This document shows, piece by piece, positions 1-8,152 of a stretch of DNA of 27,757 bases. Position 1 is the stretch's first letter; every line of letters starts with the position of its first letter. The notes beneath the pieces were generated by a model. That model was not told the DNA's origin and did not search any database. It saw only the letters and a list, made by a program, of their open reading frames with translations. A program made the position numbers and the translations under genes. Source of the DNA: VAXT01 sp035318925 (GTDB lineage: Bacteria > Actinomycetota > Thermoleophilia > Gaiellales > Gaiellaceae). The stretch lies in assembly GCA_035318925.1 (NCBI GenBank), contig DATHDS010000028.1, forward strand, positions 1-27,757, written 5' to 3'.

Positions 1-160
1 ACCGCCACTGCCTCCGCCTCCTCCTCCTCCACCACCTCCTCCTCCTCCACCTCCACCTCCACCTCCACCTCCGCCTCCACCTCCGCCTCCACCTCCACCG
101 CCTCCGGCGCCTCCGCCTCCGCCACCGCCTCCTCCTGCACCGCCCGGCCCCCCACCCCCC
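1..160 (+). repeat. CCT/CCA/CCG microsatellite encoding polyproline
   Basis: About 160 bases are built almost wholly of CCT, CCA and CCG triplets. In frame with the lyase they encode about 50 prolines, with only a few Leu, Ala or Gly. The opposite strand would be a G-rich GGAGGT tract. Such a tract can change length by slippage, and it may extend beyond the window edge. Confidence 0.9.
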
Positions 161-955
161 GAGTTCGTCTTCCCGAGTGTGCCCGGCGTTCCGGGGACGA
201 GCCTGCCCGAGCGCGCCTGCGGCGATCTCTTGCCCTCGTTCGATTGCGCCCTGCTCGGCGGCTTCACCCGCTCCGACTACGAAGGCTGGGCGATCTTGAA
301 CGGTGTCAACGAGCGCATGGTCTGGGCTGCCGATCCGGACGGCTCAAGCAGGACAGTGGCGCGCTTCGACGTCTACGGCACCGACGACGCCGACGAGTAC
401 GGCGGCACGCGCACATCGCTCTACCGAAACCCCGACAACTGCTCCGGTTGCGAGGCCTGGCAGGCATGGGGCACCTACATCCCAGCGAACTTCCAGTTCC
501 CCGACGACTGGTTCGCTCTCTACCAGGACTTCTCCTCCGGTGGCAATCCGGCTCAGGCGCTCGAGCTCAAGAACGGCTCCGGCTGTGGCGGCATCACGCC
601 GCGCAACTACCTCTGCTGGAAGGACCAGACCGCATCCGATTCGGGGAGAAACTACTTCCCGCTCGGCCCCGCGCAGCCCGGCCACTGGTTCTACATTGTG
701 GAGCACATCAAGTTCCTGAACACAAGCGAGGGTTTCGACAAGGTCTGGTACTCGGTCGACTCGCTACCCGACACGAGCCGGGCGCCCTCTGTCGATTGGA
801 GCGGCATCACCGCCTACACGACGGGCGCGAACCGAAGCAACATCTTCATGTATCGCGCCGCGGGCTCGCTCTCGCAGCACCAGACCGTCTACTACTGCGG
901 CTTCCACCGCGCAGCCGACGCGGTCAGAGCGATGATTCTGCCGTACTGCCCCTGA
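2..955 (+). CDS. Secreted polysaccharide-lyase-like protein with polyproline linker (5' end outside window)
   Basis: The reading frame is open from the window edge, so this is a partial gene; 317 codons are visible. Codons 1-53 are almost all proline, a rigid linker, followed by a domain of about 260 residues. That domain resembles the jelly-roll polysaccharide lyases of the heparin-lyase I/alginate-lyase kind: a run RTSLYRN after an acidic stretch (compare RSEL in the family), a Trp-rich core, and GHWFYIVEHIKF near the end. Several cysteines, including CSGC, fit an extracellular protein with disulfides. It probably cleaves an acidic or exported glycan. A GTG at 179 could be called as the start, but the open proline frame upstream makes that unlikely. 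It is convergent with the chain-length regulator. Its last 90 or so residues are nearly repeated at the right edge of the window. The family call is by eye; substrate unknown. Confidence 0.72.
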   Translation, partial: PPLPPPPPPPPPPPPPPPPPPPPPPPPPPPPPPPPAPPPPPPPPPAPPGPPPPEFVFPSVPGVPGTSLPERACGDLLPSFDCALLGGFTRSDYEGWAILNGVNERMVWAADPDGSSRTVARFDVYGTDDADEYGGTRTSLYRNPDNCSGCEAWQAWGTYIPANFQFPDDWFALYQDFSSGGNPAQALELKNGSGCGGITPRNYLCWKDQTASDSGRNYFPLGPAQPGHWFYIVEHIKFLNTSEGFDKVWYSVDSLPDTSRAPSVDWSGITAYTTGANRSNIFMYRAAGSLSQHQTVYYCGFHRAADAVRAMILPYCP

Positions 956-1032
956 ACCTGCCGAAGGGTTAGTTCGAGTCGAGCCCGCCGGCTTTCGATC
1001 GGGAAAGAGTGACCGAGTTCGTCGGCTGCCGC

Positions 1033-2508
1033 CTAGGCGACAATAGCCCTTGCGGTGTCACCAACCGTGACGATTGCGTAGCTTGGCACCTCAAGCCTCT
1101 CGAGGGTCTCCCGCACCGACTTCGCTCGCTCCTTCGTCGTCTTCTTCTCTTGCGCGACGACGATCGCCGTTTCAGCGACCGAGAGTAGTTCGAAGGTCGT
1201 CCTCGAGGGCAGTGGTGGAGCATCGACGACGACATATTCCGCTCGAGATTTCAGATCGGTGACGAGATCCGCGATCGACCAATAGGCACGGCTTTCCCGA
1301 TCCGAGTCCGATGGATGTCGCAACACGAGGAGCTGCATGCGTCCCGGCTTCCCACTCCGCCCCGCGTGCCCGTCGATCCAGGCAAGATCATGCGGGGCGT
1401 CGTCGTTCCCACTGTCACGGCCAGCCGTAACAGCTGCCTCTGCGGCCGAGCCTGGAGCGATCCCGTCGCCGAGATCCACTTCCCGAAGCGCTTTCGGCAC
1501 ATCCATCGGCCCGCGAACAGTCTCAGCACTGTCGCCGTCGCCATTCCGAAGATCGAGGTAGTGCGAAAGCCTCCGACCAGTTGAATTGACGTCGACACAA
1601 ATGACGTGCTCTCCCGAAACGGCGAGCGCGATGCTGAGGTTTGCCGCGACCGTGCTCTTGCCCTCACCTAGTCCACCACTCGTGATGACTATCAGCCTGA
1701 CGCGGGCATCCCCACGAGAGAGCTGCCGTCGCAGCGGCTCCACAGCCTGAACGAAGGACGGCACGGGCCGTCGCCCTTGTGCCACCGCTCGCCGGCCGAC
1801 CATCTTCTTCGGAAGCGCAGCGATTACGGGAGCTCCGAAGTACTCCTCCAACTCCTGTCGCCCGTGCATGCTCTCGTCGAGCGTGTCGCGCAAAAGCCCA
1901 AGCACGACTCCTAGAGCCAGCCCAATGATTCCGGCGAAGGCGATCGTGCGCTTCGGATGCGGTGAGATCGGGGTTGACGAGGCATGCGCCGGATCGAACA
2001 CCGTCGCTGTGATGACCGGCACCGCAGCCTGGCCTTTCGATGCTTCTGGTCCTCGGAGCGTCTCTTGCACGCGAGCGATGAAGACTGATGCAATGCTGCC
2101 CAGGATCCGAACAGCGTCAGCTTTGTTCTTCGAGTCAAAGCTGACTTGGAGAACGGCGCTGTCCGGAGTGCTTGAAACGTGGAGGTTTTTCAGAAGGTCA
2201 TTCGACGATCCCTTGAGGCCGAGGTCCTGGATGACCCTTTTCGCCACGATATCGCTCACCAGCAGAGACGACATCGTCTGAGTGAACGGCTGGACGACAT
2301 TGCCGAATTGCGGCTGAAGTGACCCTCCCTGGCCGACGACGATCTTCGTCGACGCGCGGTAGACCTTGGGCTGTGTAAATGAGACCGCGGCCGCCGTGCC
2401 CACCGTCAGCGCCGTAACCAAAGCGATGACGCCAGCTTGGCGTTTGAGAAACTCGAGCTGCCGGCGAGCAGCAGACTGAGAGTCAGGCACTCGTGTTGAG
2501 GGAGTCAT
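1033..2508 (-). CDS. Wzz/BY-kinase type polysaccharide chain-length regulator
   Basis: Fusion of a chain-length-determinant (Wzz) domain and a CpsD/CapB-type P-loop ATPase, 491 residues from the ATG at 2508. Two membrane segments (about 25-43 and 188-207) bracket the extracytoplasmic Wzz loop; a PHPKRT motif precedes the second. The ATPase shows Walker A GGLGEGKST (278-286), a Walker A'-like ICVDVN (about 303-308) and Walker B YVVVDAPPL (425-433). Family members control polymer length and export by autophosphorylation cycles. Oddities: the usual DxD of Walker A' reads DVN, a poorly conserved insert of about 75 residues follows it, and the tail lacks the tyrosine cluster that BY-kinases phosphorylate. 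A TTG at 2595 would add 29 residues unlike the family, so the ATG is preferred although its Shine-Dalgarno is weak. Last gene of the HprK-like operon. Confidence 0.88.
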   Translation of the reverse strand: MTPSTRVPDSQSAARRQLEFLKRQAGVIALVTALTVGTAAAVSFTQPKVYRASTKIVVGQGGSLQPQFGNVVQPFTQTMSSLLVSDIVAKRVIQDLGLKGSSNDLLKNLHVSSTPDSAVLQVSFDSKNKADAVRILGSIASVFIARVQETLRGPEASKGQAAVPVITATVFDPAHASSTPISPHPKRTIAFAGIIGLALGVVLGLLRDTLDESMHGRQELEEYFGAPVIAALPKKMVGRRAVAQGRRPVPSFVQAVEPLRRQLSRGDARVRLIVITSGGLGEGKSTVAANLSIALAVSGEHVICVDVNSTGRRLSHYLDLRNGDGDSAETVRGPMDVPKALREVDLGDGIAPGSAAEAAVTAGRDSGNDDAPHDLAWIDGHAGRSGKPGRMQLLVLRHPSDSDRESRAYWSIADLVTDLKSRAEYVVVDAPPLPSRTTFELLSVAETAIVVAQEKKTTKERAKSVRETLERLEVPSYAIVTVGDTARAIVA

Positions 2509-2652
2509 CGGAACCAAAAGAGTTCGAGAGCGTTGACAAATCGTACTGGCGAACTGCGTCTCCCGCTCGCCAGCATGGCCGGCGCGGCTGTTCAAGCGCC
2601 ACGCTGTCGACTGACCGCCTGAACGTCCCCCTAACGCGGAGGTGGCACGAGG

Positions 2653-3885
2653 CTAGCTCCCCTCGACCGTCGCGCTCCGGCCGCGCGGACCCTGCCCAAT
2701 CCGGCCAATGAGACCGACCGCGCGCCACACGTCGAAACAGAACGGAAGGGGATCCCGCCACGAGAACACGGCATCGACCATCGGCCCCCGCAGCGAGCCC
2801 ATCCAGCCGCGAATGCTGAGCTCACCCCGCCGCCAGTAGTGGAAGGCGGAGCGGATGTCCCGGCCGAAGTAGATCCACTTGGCCCCGACATAGCGCTGAG
2901 AGAGGTGCTCTTCCGGAAGCGGCAGCCCCAGAACGTCACAGTACATCGCGTACAGGAGCTCCACGCCCCCCGCCTCGGCCGTGGCCGACCTCCCGGTCGG
3001 GCGCCCGACGTTCGGCTCGATGATCATGTGCTTCCCCGACTCTGCGTCCTGCTTCAGCTCGAGGTAGGCGAGCCCCCAGAAGCCCAAGCTCGAGAAGAGG
3101 CGCACCGTCTCGTCGCGGACGACGTCGTTCCTCCACTCAACGGCCAGGGACCCTGCGCCGGTCTGCGGAGGCCACTGCCGGATCTTCCTGGTGACGAACG
3201 TGACCACAGGCCTCGATTGCCTGTCGAAATATCCGTTGCAGGTGAAGTGGTCGCCCTCGGAGCCGCTGATCCACTCCTGTGCGAGGAGGTGATCCGTCGA
3301 CCCCGCGACTTCGTCGTAGACGGCCAGGAACTCTTCGCGCGTACGCGCCTTGTACGCCTTATCCCGCGCATCTCGTTCCCAAAGCGCCGTCTTGAGCGGG
3401 GGCTTGATCATGCACGGAAAGCGCAGAGAGTCGGCGGCGACTTCAGCGTCTTCGCGGCTCGTCAGGAGGATCGTCTCCGGGATCGGTAGCCCCTGCTCCT
3501 GCGCGTACGCGGCGAAACTGGCCTTGTCGGTCAGGAGCTCGACGACTGCCGTGTCGGGCAAAGCAACGTGATACGCGTCCTCGAGCTCGCTTCGCCGACG
3601 AGCAATGGTCAATACGCTCACGTCGGTGCACGGGAAAAGCACTGCCTTCTGATCGAAGCTCGAACCGAGCACTGTGAGCCCGCCGATGAGCTCGTCGCCG
3701 GTGATATCGGCATGGACGATTCGTTCGCAGACGCGGGTCCGGCAGCAGAAGTGCGTCAGGTCCCCTGCGACTCCGACCACCGGGACACCGCGCCGGGCAA
3801 GGATCCGCGCGGTCTGCAGGCCCGTGATGCTGTCGAGGCCTACGACCACCGCCGTCGCACGCAGCGTCTTCGACCGCCTGTGCAT
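2653..3885 (-). CDS. ATP-grasp ligase (carboxylate-amine/thiol ligase type)
   Basis: 410-residue ATP-grasp enzyme. An N-terminal Rossmann-like domain (VVVGLDSITGLQTARIL) is followed by the ATP-grasp fold: LLTDKASF (118-124), the nucleotide-binding lysine in MIKPP (159-163), the hinge AQEW (202-205) and the metal-binding EPN (290-292). Family members activate a carboxylate as acyl phosphate and join it to an amine or similar nucleophile. In this locus it may attach an amino acid or other acid to a sugar (inference). Its ATG shares one base with the stop of the kinase-like gene upstream (TGATG), which implies translational coupling. It is a paralogue of the ATP-grasp gene at 26029-27201: both have the DKAxF element and end in a Trp-Xaa-Asp-Pro-Leu-Pro-Phe segment. 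Substrate not predictable. Confidence 0.85.
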   Translation of the reverse strand: MHRRSKTLRATAVVVGLDSITGLQTARILARRGVPVVGVAGDLTHFCCRTRVCERIVHADITGDELIGGLTVLGSSFDQKAVLFPCTDVSVLTIARRRSELEDAYHVALPDTAVVELLTDKASFAAYAQEQGLPIPETILLTSREDAEVAADSLRFPCMIKPPLKTALWERDARDKAYKARTREEFLAVYDEVAGSTDHLLAQEWISGSEGDHFTCNGYFDRQSRPVVTFVTRKIRQWPPQTGAGSLAVEWRNDVVRDETVRLFSSLGFWGLAYLELKQDAESGKHMIIEPNVGRPTGRSATAEAGGVELLYAMYCDVLGLPLPEEHLSQRYVGAKWIYFGRDIRSAFHYWRRGELSIRGWMGSLRGPMVDAVFSWRDPLPFCFDVWRAVGLIGRIGQGPRGRSATVEGS

Positions 3886-4634
3886 CAGGATCGACCTCCT
3901 CGTCGCGGCCCACCTTTGCGCCTAGGAGCCCGTTGACCGGAAGAGCGTTCCTGAAGGCGGCGATCGTGGAAGGATCGGATCGTCGCCGCAATCTCCTGCA
4001 CGACCTCGTCCGGCGGCATGGCCGCGTCGACGACCACGCACTCGGGGAGCAGATCGAGCACCGCGAGGTACTCCTCTCGCTTCTGCCTCACGCGTTCGAG
4101 CGAGCCCTCCGGCTTCCGCGCGTGGAGGACTTCCGCCGGCGCGTCGAGAAAAACCACGAGATCGGGCTTCGGGTAGACGTGCTGCAGAACGAAACCGTGC
4201 ACGCGCCGGGCCAACGGGCGCGAGCCTGGCGCCTCGCGGATGTCGTCGGCATAGAAGTCCGCGAAGAAGTGCCGGTCGAAGACCACAATCCGTCCGCGCC
4301 GGGTGTGTAGGCGCGCGACGGAGAGGCGATACAACTCCTCTGTGAGCCAGCTTGCCAAGCGAAGACCTGACCGCACGGACGCGGCTGCTCGTCGGACGAC
4401 CGTCTTCGGCGGCGGCTTGAAGGTCTTGATGTCCGACATTGCGTTCTCGTCGTCCCCGACCGCCAGGCGTCGGAGCGCGAGGATCAGGCGCGTGTGCGGC
4501 AGCATGACGTTGCTCGAGTGCAAGTTGACGCCCATGTAGATCGACGTGGCCGGCAGCCCCAGCTCCGTCTCTAGACGCCGGCAAATCGTGGACTTGCCTG
4601 AGCCGTCGGGACCGATGAGTGCGACCGTAAACAC
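3885..4634 (-). CDS. Thymidylate-kinase-like P-loop kinase
   Basis: 249-residue P-loop protein of the thymidylate kinase fold. It shows Walker A GPDGSGKST (8-16), the DR motif in DRHFFADFYADD (120-131), a hydrophobic Walker B strand ending FLDAP (162-166) and a LID-like basic stretch RKPEGSLERVRQKREEY (173-189). The insert between residues 35 and 100 and the very basic C-terminal tail (about 228-249) differ from a housekeeping Tmk, so a role on another phosphorylated small molecule or sugar is likelier (inference). Start is GTG at 4634, five bases after the upstream stop; its own stop overlaps the next start by one base. These spacings place it firmly in the operon of the HprK-like, ATP-grasp and BY-kinase genes. 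Confidence 0.78.
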   Translation of the reverse strand: MFTVALIGPDGSGKSTICRRLETELGLPATSIYMGVNLHSSNVMLPHTRLILALRRLAVGDDENAMSDIKTFKPPPKTVVRRAAASVRSGLRLASWLTEELYRLSVARLHTRRGRIVVFDRHFFADFYADDIREAPGSRPLARRVHGFVLQHVYPKPDLVVFLDAPAEVLHARKPEGSLERVRQKREEYLAVLDLLPECVVVDAAMPPDEVVQEIAATIRSFHDRRLQERSSGQRAPRRKGGPRRGGRS

Positions 4635-4639
4635 GATAG

Positions 4640-5773
4640 CTATCCGACGATCGGCGCCATCGCGTCGTACAGCGCGCGGACCGGAGCGGGAAACGGATGG
4701 TAGAGCGCGTACGTCTCGCTTTCTGCGAACGCCTCGAGGAGGATCTTCCGCTCGATCTCGTTAGCCCGCTCGATCAGTGCGCTGGAACGCTCGGGGAACG
4801 CGAACCGGTAGCGGAGATAGTGCGCGAGCATCGGGAGCCGTTCGGCTCCGAGTGAGAAGACAAGCCGATCGGCAAGGCGTTCAGGCTCGATGGGCTCGAC
4901 GCGGACGTCAGCGCCCTGGTGAGCGATGGCCAGGAATGCTCGGTCAAGCTTGCCGGTAAGGGGATACGACCCGAAAAGCCGATCGGGCGCGATCGCGACG
5001 CTCGCATCGTCTGCGAAGCTCGCGACTCGGCGCGCCAGGCCGTGCGTGGCCCCGATCCGATCCGCCGCGGACACCGACGTTGCAAGGCGACCCAGTGCTG
5101 ACGAAAAGCGAAGGCGCGATCGCTCCCGCCAACGGACGAGCTCGCCATAGCGAGGCAGCTCGGCCAAGTGCCAGGCCCTGAGGCCGACCGGTTGGGCGAG
5201 GCCATAGAGGCGGTTTCCAGCGGGATTAAGGTAGACGCGGTCATCGCCGATGAACGCGGCGCCGCGGGCCATGAACGCGAGCAGGCTCGTCGTCTTGCCC
5301 CCTCTGGCCCAGCCCGCCACCAGTACGCCCGTACCGTTGTGTGTGAACGCGGACGCGTGCAGGGCAATTACGCCCTTCGCGAGCATGCTCAGATCGACCA
5401 GCGGCCGAAGGAGCGGCACGGCCGCGAGGCCCGTGCGGCAGAGTATCTCGTAGGGCCGATCGACAGCATCCAAGGCCAAGCGAGCAGCGGGCTTCTGACC
5501 GGAGCCGGGAGCGAACAGGAAGAACCCGTCGTCGCTGAAGCCAACCTCGTGCGGCTCGATCCAGCTCAGCGCGCCGCTCGGAACCTCGTCGACAAACCGG
5601 ATCGTGATATCCGGATCGCGGGAAAGCGTCCCCTGCATGTTCCCGATCTGCCCCGAGACAGCGGCGACGTCGCGCAGCGAAGGGTCGACCAAGCGAATGC
5701 CGACCAGCCCGTGAACGTCGTAGTCAACGTTCGCTCGCAGCGAGCGAACGGCTGTTTGCAGCGCCTGCGTCAT
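4640..5773 (-). CDS. HprK-like P-loop kinase family protein
   Basis: 377 residues. The centre resembles the catalytic domain of HPr kinase/phosphorylase: LHASAF (138-143), a P-loop GWARGGKTT (154-162) and FIGDDRVYL (174-182), matching the H-A-S, GxxGxGKS and GDD elements of that fold. The N-terminal 130 residues are not the usual HprK N-domain, and the classical capsule GxSGxGKS is altered to ARGGKTT. Proteins of this kind occur in exopolysaccharide and peptide-modification loci of organisms without a full PTS, and their substrates are mostly unknown. First gene of a four-gene leftward operon; ATG start. It may phosphorylate a small molecule or a protein that the next two enzymes use (inference). 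Confidence 0.75.
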   Translation of the reverse strand: MTQALQTAVRSLRANVDYDVHGLVGIRLVDPSLRDVAAVSGQIGNMQGTLSRDPDITIRFVDEVPSGALSWIEPHEVGFSDDGFFLFAPGSGQKPAARLALDAVDRPYEILCRTGLAAVPLLRPLVDLSMLAKGVIALHASAFTHNGTGVLVAGWARGGKTTSLLAFMARGAAFIGDDRVYLNPAGNRLYGLAQPVGLRAWHLAELPRYGELVRWRERSRLRFSSALGRLATSVSAADRIGATHGLARRVASFADDASVAIAPDRLFGSYPLTGKLDRAFLAIAHQGADVRVEPIEPERLADRLVFSLGAERLPMLAHYLRYRFAFPERSSALIERANEIERKILLEAFAESETYALYHPFPAPVRALYDAMAPIVG

Positions 5774-6460
5774 GGCCGGTGGTTTGCAAGCCTCACGAGT
5801 TTGAAGCGGTCTTCACGAGGCCGCCGGGAAACCGCCTGCCGAAGAACCGCCCACTTGATGCACGAAGGATCGAGTCGCTCGAGCGTCAGCACCCGACCGT
5901 CAATCGGTTGCGCGTGTCTGTTGGGGTTGACCGCTTCGCCGCATGCTCCGCTCCTGCTCCTTTCACGAATCCCACTCTAGCCACGGCGCGCGAGATGGCC
6001 AGTCAACGCATTCGTGGCCGCCGAGGGAGTCGCGCAGCCGAACGACCGGCTGGCCCGGGGATCTCTTGCTCCTAGAAACACGACACTTAAGCCTTGACGT
6101 ATCTGGCGAAAACTGTAATAACCTACTGCGGGAGAGCAAACGCTGGTGAGCGGGCGGCCGCCCACCTGCACTGCTCGGAAAGGGAGAAATGTGGCACTGC
6201 GGCACGGACCATGCTCCCGGCGGGGCTCCAACGTCAACCGATCGTACGCTCTCGCCTGGGGTCTCAGCGAGGCGCAACTGTTCCGGTCACGCGGTCGGCA
6301 TGCGAGCGACGCGCCTACCGGACCAATCCGCTTGGCCCCCCGCCGCGGTCGTCCACAGCCGTGGCGTCGCCGTTTCTCTACCCGGGCGGCTCAACGTTCG
6401 ACGACGCGCATCCCGCTACGCGAAGCGGCGCCCTGAGCGAAGAGCGAGGACGCGAGCAGC
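5774..6460. other. Divergent intergenic region between HprK-like operon and priming transferase
   Basis: 687 bases with no convincing gene. It must hold promoters for both divergent units. A good rightward promoter candidate lies at 6094-6121, leaving about 330 bases of leader before the transferase. A weak leftward -35 (TTGACT, reverse complement of 6001-6006) has no good -10 at proper spacing. Short open frames occur in the leader, one ending in a TGATG overlap with the transferase start, but none has clear coding character. I see no riboswitch I can name. Confidence 0.6.
6094..6121 (+). promoter_or_regulatory. Candidate sigma-70-type promoter for the priming transferase
   Basis: TTGACG at 6094-6099 and TAATAA at 6116-6121, separated by 16 bases, in an AT-richer pocket of an otherwise GC-rich gap. 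Transcription would start near 6128, giving a leader of roughly 330 bases. Confidence 0.5.
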
Positions 6461-8107
6461 GTGATGGACGAGCTGGGCAAGAAGGTGAGCAAACGGCACC
6501 GCCGTTCGATGCTGAAAACCGTGCGTAGCAACGGCAACGGGAGCGTGCACGGCAACGGCAACGGGAACGGGCACGGCCGCCTGACAACGAACCCCCTCGT
6601 GCTCGCGGGCGAGCACGGTACTCAGCTCGCAGCTGACCTCTCCACGCTGAGCACCACACCGGCCCTCGAGCACGGAACGTATCCAAGCTTCGCGGAAACG
6701 CGGCCGACGACGGTCGGTAGGAATGGAACACGCCGAGACGCGGACTCCGCCCGACGCCTGTCTCGGGTTCGAGATCTCGGCGCAGGAGTTCTTCGCGGTC
6801 CGCTCTTGCGTCTCCTGGCCGTGATCATGCCGATCGCTGTTGTCCTGCTGACGAGCGCCTACAGGCTGCCCTTTCCCGAGCTCCTCGCACCCCTCGCGCT
6901 TTTGACCGCCGTGTGGCTGGCGATGCAGCATGCCGCGAACGCGTCTGCCCGGCTCTCACCGTTCGTCGTCGGGGTTTGGGCGAAGAGCATGATCGGAGCC
7001 GTCAACGGGGCGGTCGCAGCCGCTGCGATCTGCCTCCTGCTTCCGGGTCTAGGTGTGAGGTCCCCGCAGGTCCTTCTGATGCTCGCGGGCGTCTTGACCA
7101 TGTCATACGCCGCGGAATCGCTCTCGCTGAGGTTGGGCCGTCACCGGCGCTTGCTGCTTGTCGGGGTGTCTGAAGGCGCAACGGAACTCGTGAGGGATCT
7201 AGCCGCAAACCCGAAGCTCCCATTCCAATGGGTCGGCGCGGTCGCAGAAGACGTGCGTCCCGACGCTGCCTTCCCGATCCCGTTGCTGGGGACGATGGCC
7301 GACCTTCCCCGGATCGTTCTCGACGCCCGTCCCGATCTCGTTGTCGTCGTCGACGTGGAGCAGCGCGACCAGGCGATTGAGCACCTACTGGGCGTCGCGA
7401 AGGCGGGCTTCCGGATCGTCGGCCTGCCCGAGATCTACGAATATGCCTTCGGCCGCGTTCCAGTACGTGACCTTCCGCACGCGTGGTTCATGAGCCTCCT
7501 TCACCTCTACCAGCGGCCGTACTCGAGGTTCGCCGCCCGCAGCGTGGATCTTGTAGTTGCGACGGTCGGGCTCGTCCTGACAGCTCCGCTCTTCCCGCTC
7601 ATCGCCACGTTAGTGCGCTGGTCGGGCCCGGGCCCCATCTTGTTCCGGCAGAAGCGCGTCGGTGAGGGTGGCACGCTCTTCGAGATGATCAAGTTCCGAA
7701 CCATGATCGACGGGGCCGAACAGAATGGCGCGGCGGTCTGGGCGGCGGAGCGCGATAGCCGGGTCACCGGAATCGGGCGGTTCCTGCGTAACACGCGATT
7801 GGACGAGCTTCCGCAGCTCTGGAACGTCCTGTGCGGCGAGATGAGCATCATCGGGCCGAGGCCGGAGCGCCCGGAGTTTCTCGAGCTCCTCGAGCGCGAG
7901 GTGCCGTTCTGGGGGCGCCGTCTCCTGGTCAAGCCGGGCATCACCGGCTGGGCGCAGGTCCAGCGGGGGTACGCCGCGGATGCGATTGGTGCGGCAGAGA
8001 AGCTCTCCTATGATCTCTACTACCTGAAGCACCGAAGCATGCTCCTGGACTTCGCGATCGTTGCCAAGACCGCGGGAGCAGTCCTTAACCGCTCGGGCGC
8101 CCGCTAG
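6461..8107 (+). CDS. Polyprenyl-phosphate hexose-1-phosphate transferase (priming glycosyltransferase)
   Basis: 548 residues. It transfers a sugar-1-phosphate from a nucleotide sugar to undecaprenyl phosphate at the membrane, the first step of the polymer. Four hydrophobic segments (about 116-134, 139-156, 175-195, 203-219) precede a Rossmann-like domain (231-345), as in WbaP/WcaJ-type enzymes. The catalytic C-terminal domain has a membrane helix (362-385), FRQKRVGEGG (395-404), KFRTM (411-415), the essential Asp-Glu in RLDELPQLWNV (446-456), SIIGPRPERPEF (462-473) and KPGITGWAQV (491-500). GTG 6461 and ATG 6464 are adjacent alternative starts. The first 110 residues are hydrophilic with an Asn-Gly repeat. 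No close downstream partner on this strand. Confidence 0.93.
   Translation: MMDELGKKVSKRHRRSMLKTVRSNGNGSVHGNGNGNGHGRLTTNPLVLAGEHGTQLAADLSTLSTTPALEHGTYPSFAETRPTTVGRNGTRRDADSARRLSRVRDLGAGVLRGPLLRLLAVIMPIAVVLLTSAYRLPFPELLAPLALLTAVWLAMQHAANASARLSPFVVGVWAKSMIGAVNGAVAAAAICLLLPGLGVRSPQVLLMLAGVLTMSYAAESLSLRLGRHRRLLLVGVSEGATELVRDLAANPKLPFQWVGAVAEDVRPDAAFPIPLLGTMADLPRIVLDARPDLVVVVDVEQRDQAIEHLLGVAKAGFRIVGLPEIYEYAFGRVPVRDLPHAWFMSLLHLYQRPYSRFAARSVDLVVATVGLVLTAPLFPLIATLVRWSGPGPILFRQKRVGEGGTLFEMIKFRTMIDGAEQNGAAVWAAERDSRVTGIGRFLRNTRLDELPQLWNVLCGEMSIIGPRPERPEFLELLEREVPFWGRRLLVKPGITGWAQVQRGYAADAIGAAEKLSYDLYYLKHRSMLLDFAIVAKTAGAVLNRSGAR
6530..6580 (+). repeat. Short AACGGC/AACGGG tandem repeat coding for Asn-Gly
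   Basis: A hexanucleotide-like repeat near the start of the priming transferase gene encodes Asn-Gly pairs with occasional Ser, Val and His (residues about 24-38). It is in the cytoplasmic N-terminal extension, which family members do not share; probably a flexible tail. Confidence 0.7.
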
Positions 8108-8152
8108 GGGCAGCCGCCAACCTTCGGCGCCGAGCTCAATCCCACCGGAGAG

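Noticed and set aside
179..181. GTG as start of the left lyase
   Set aside because: The frame is open without a stop to the window edge and codes a polyproline linker, so the gene starts outside the window.
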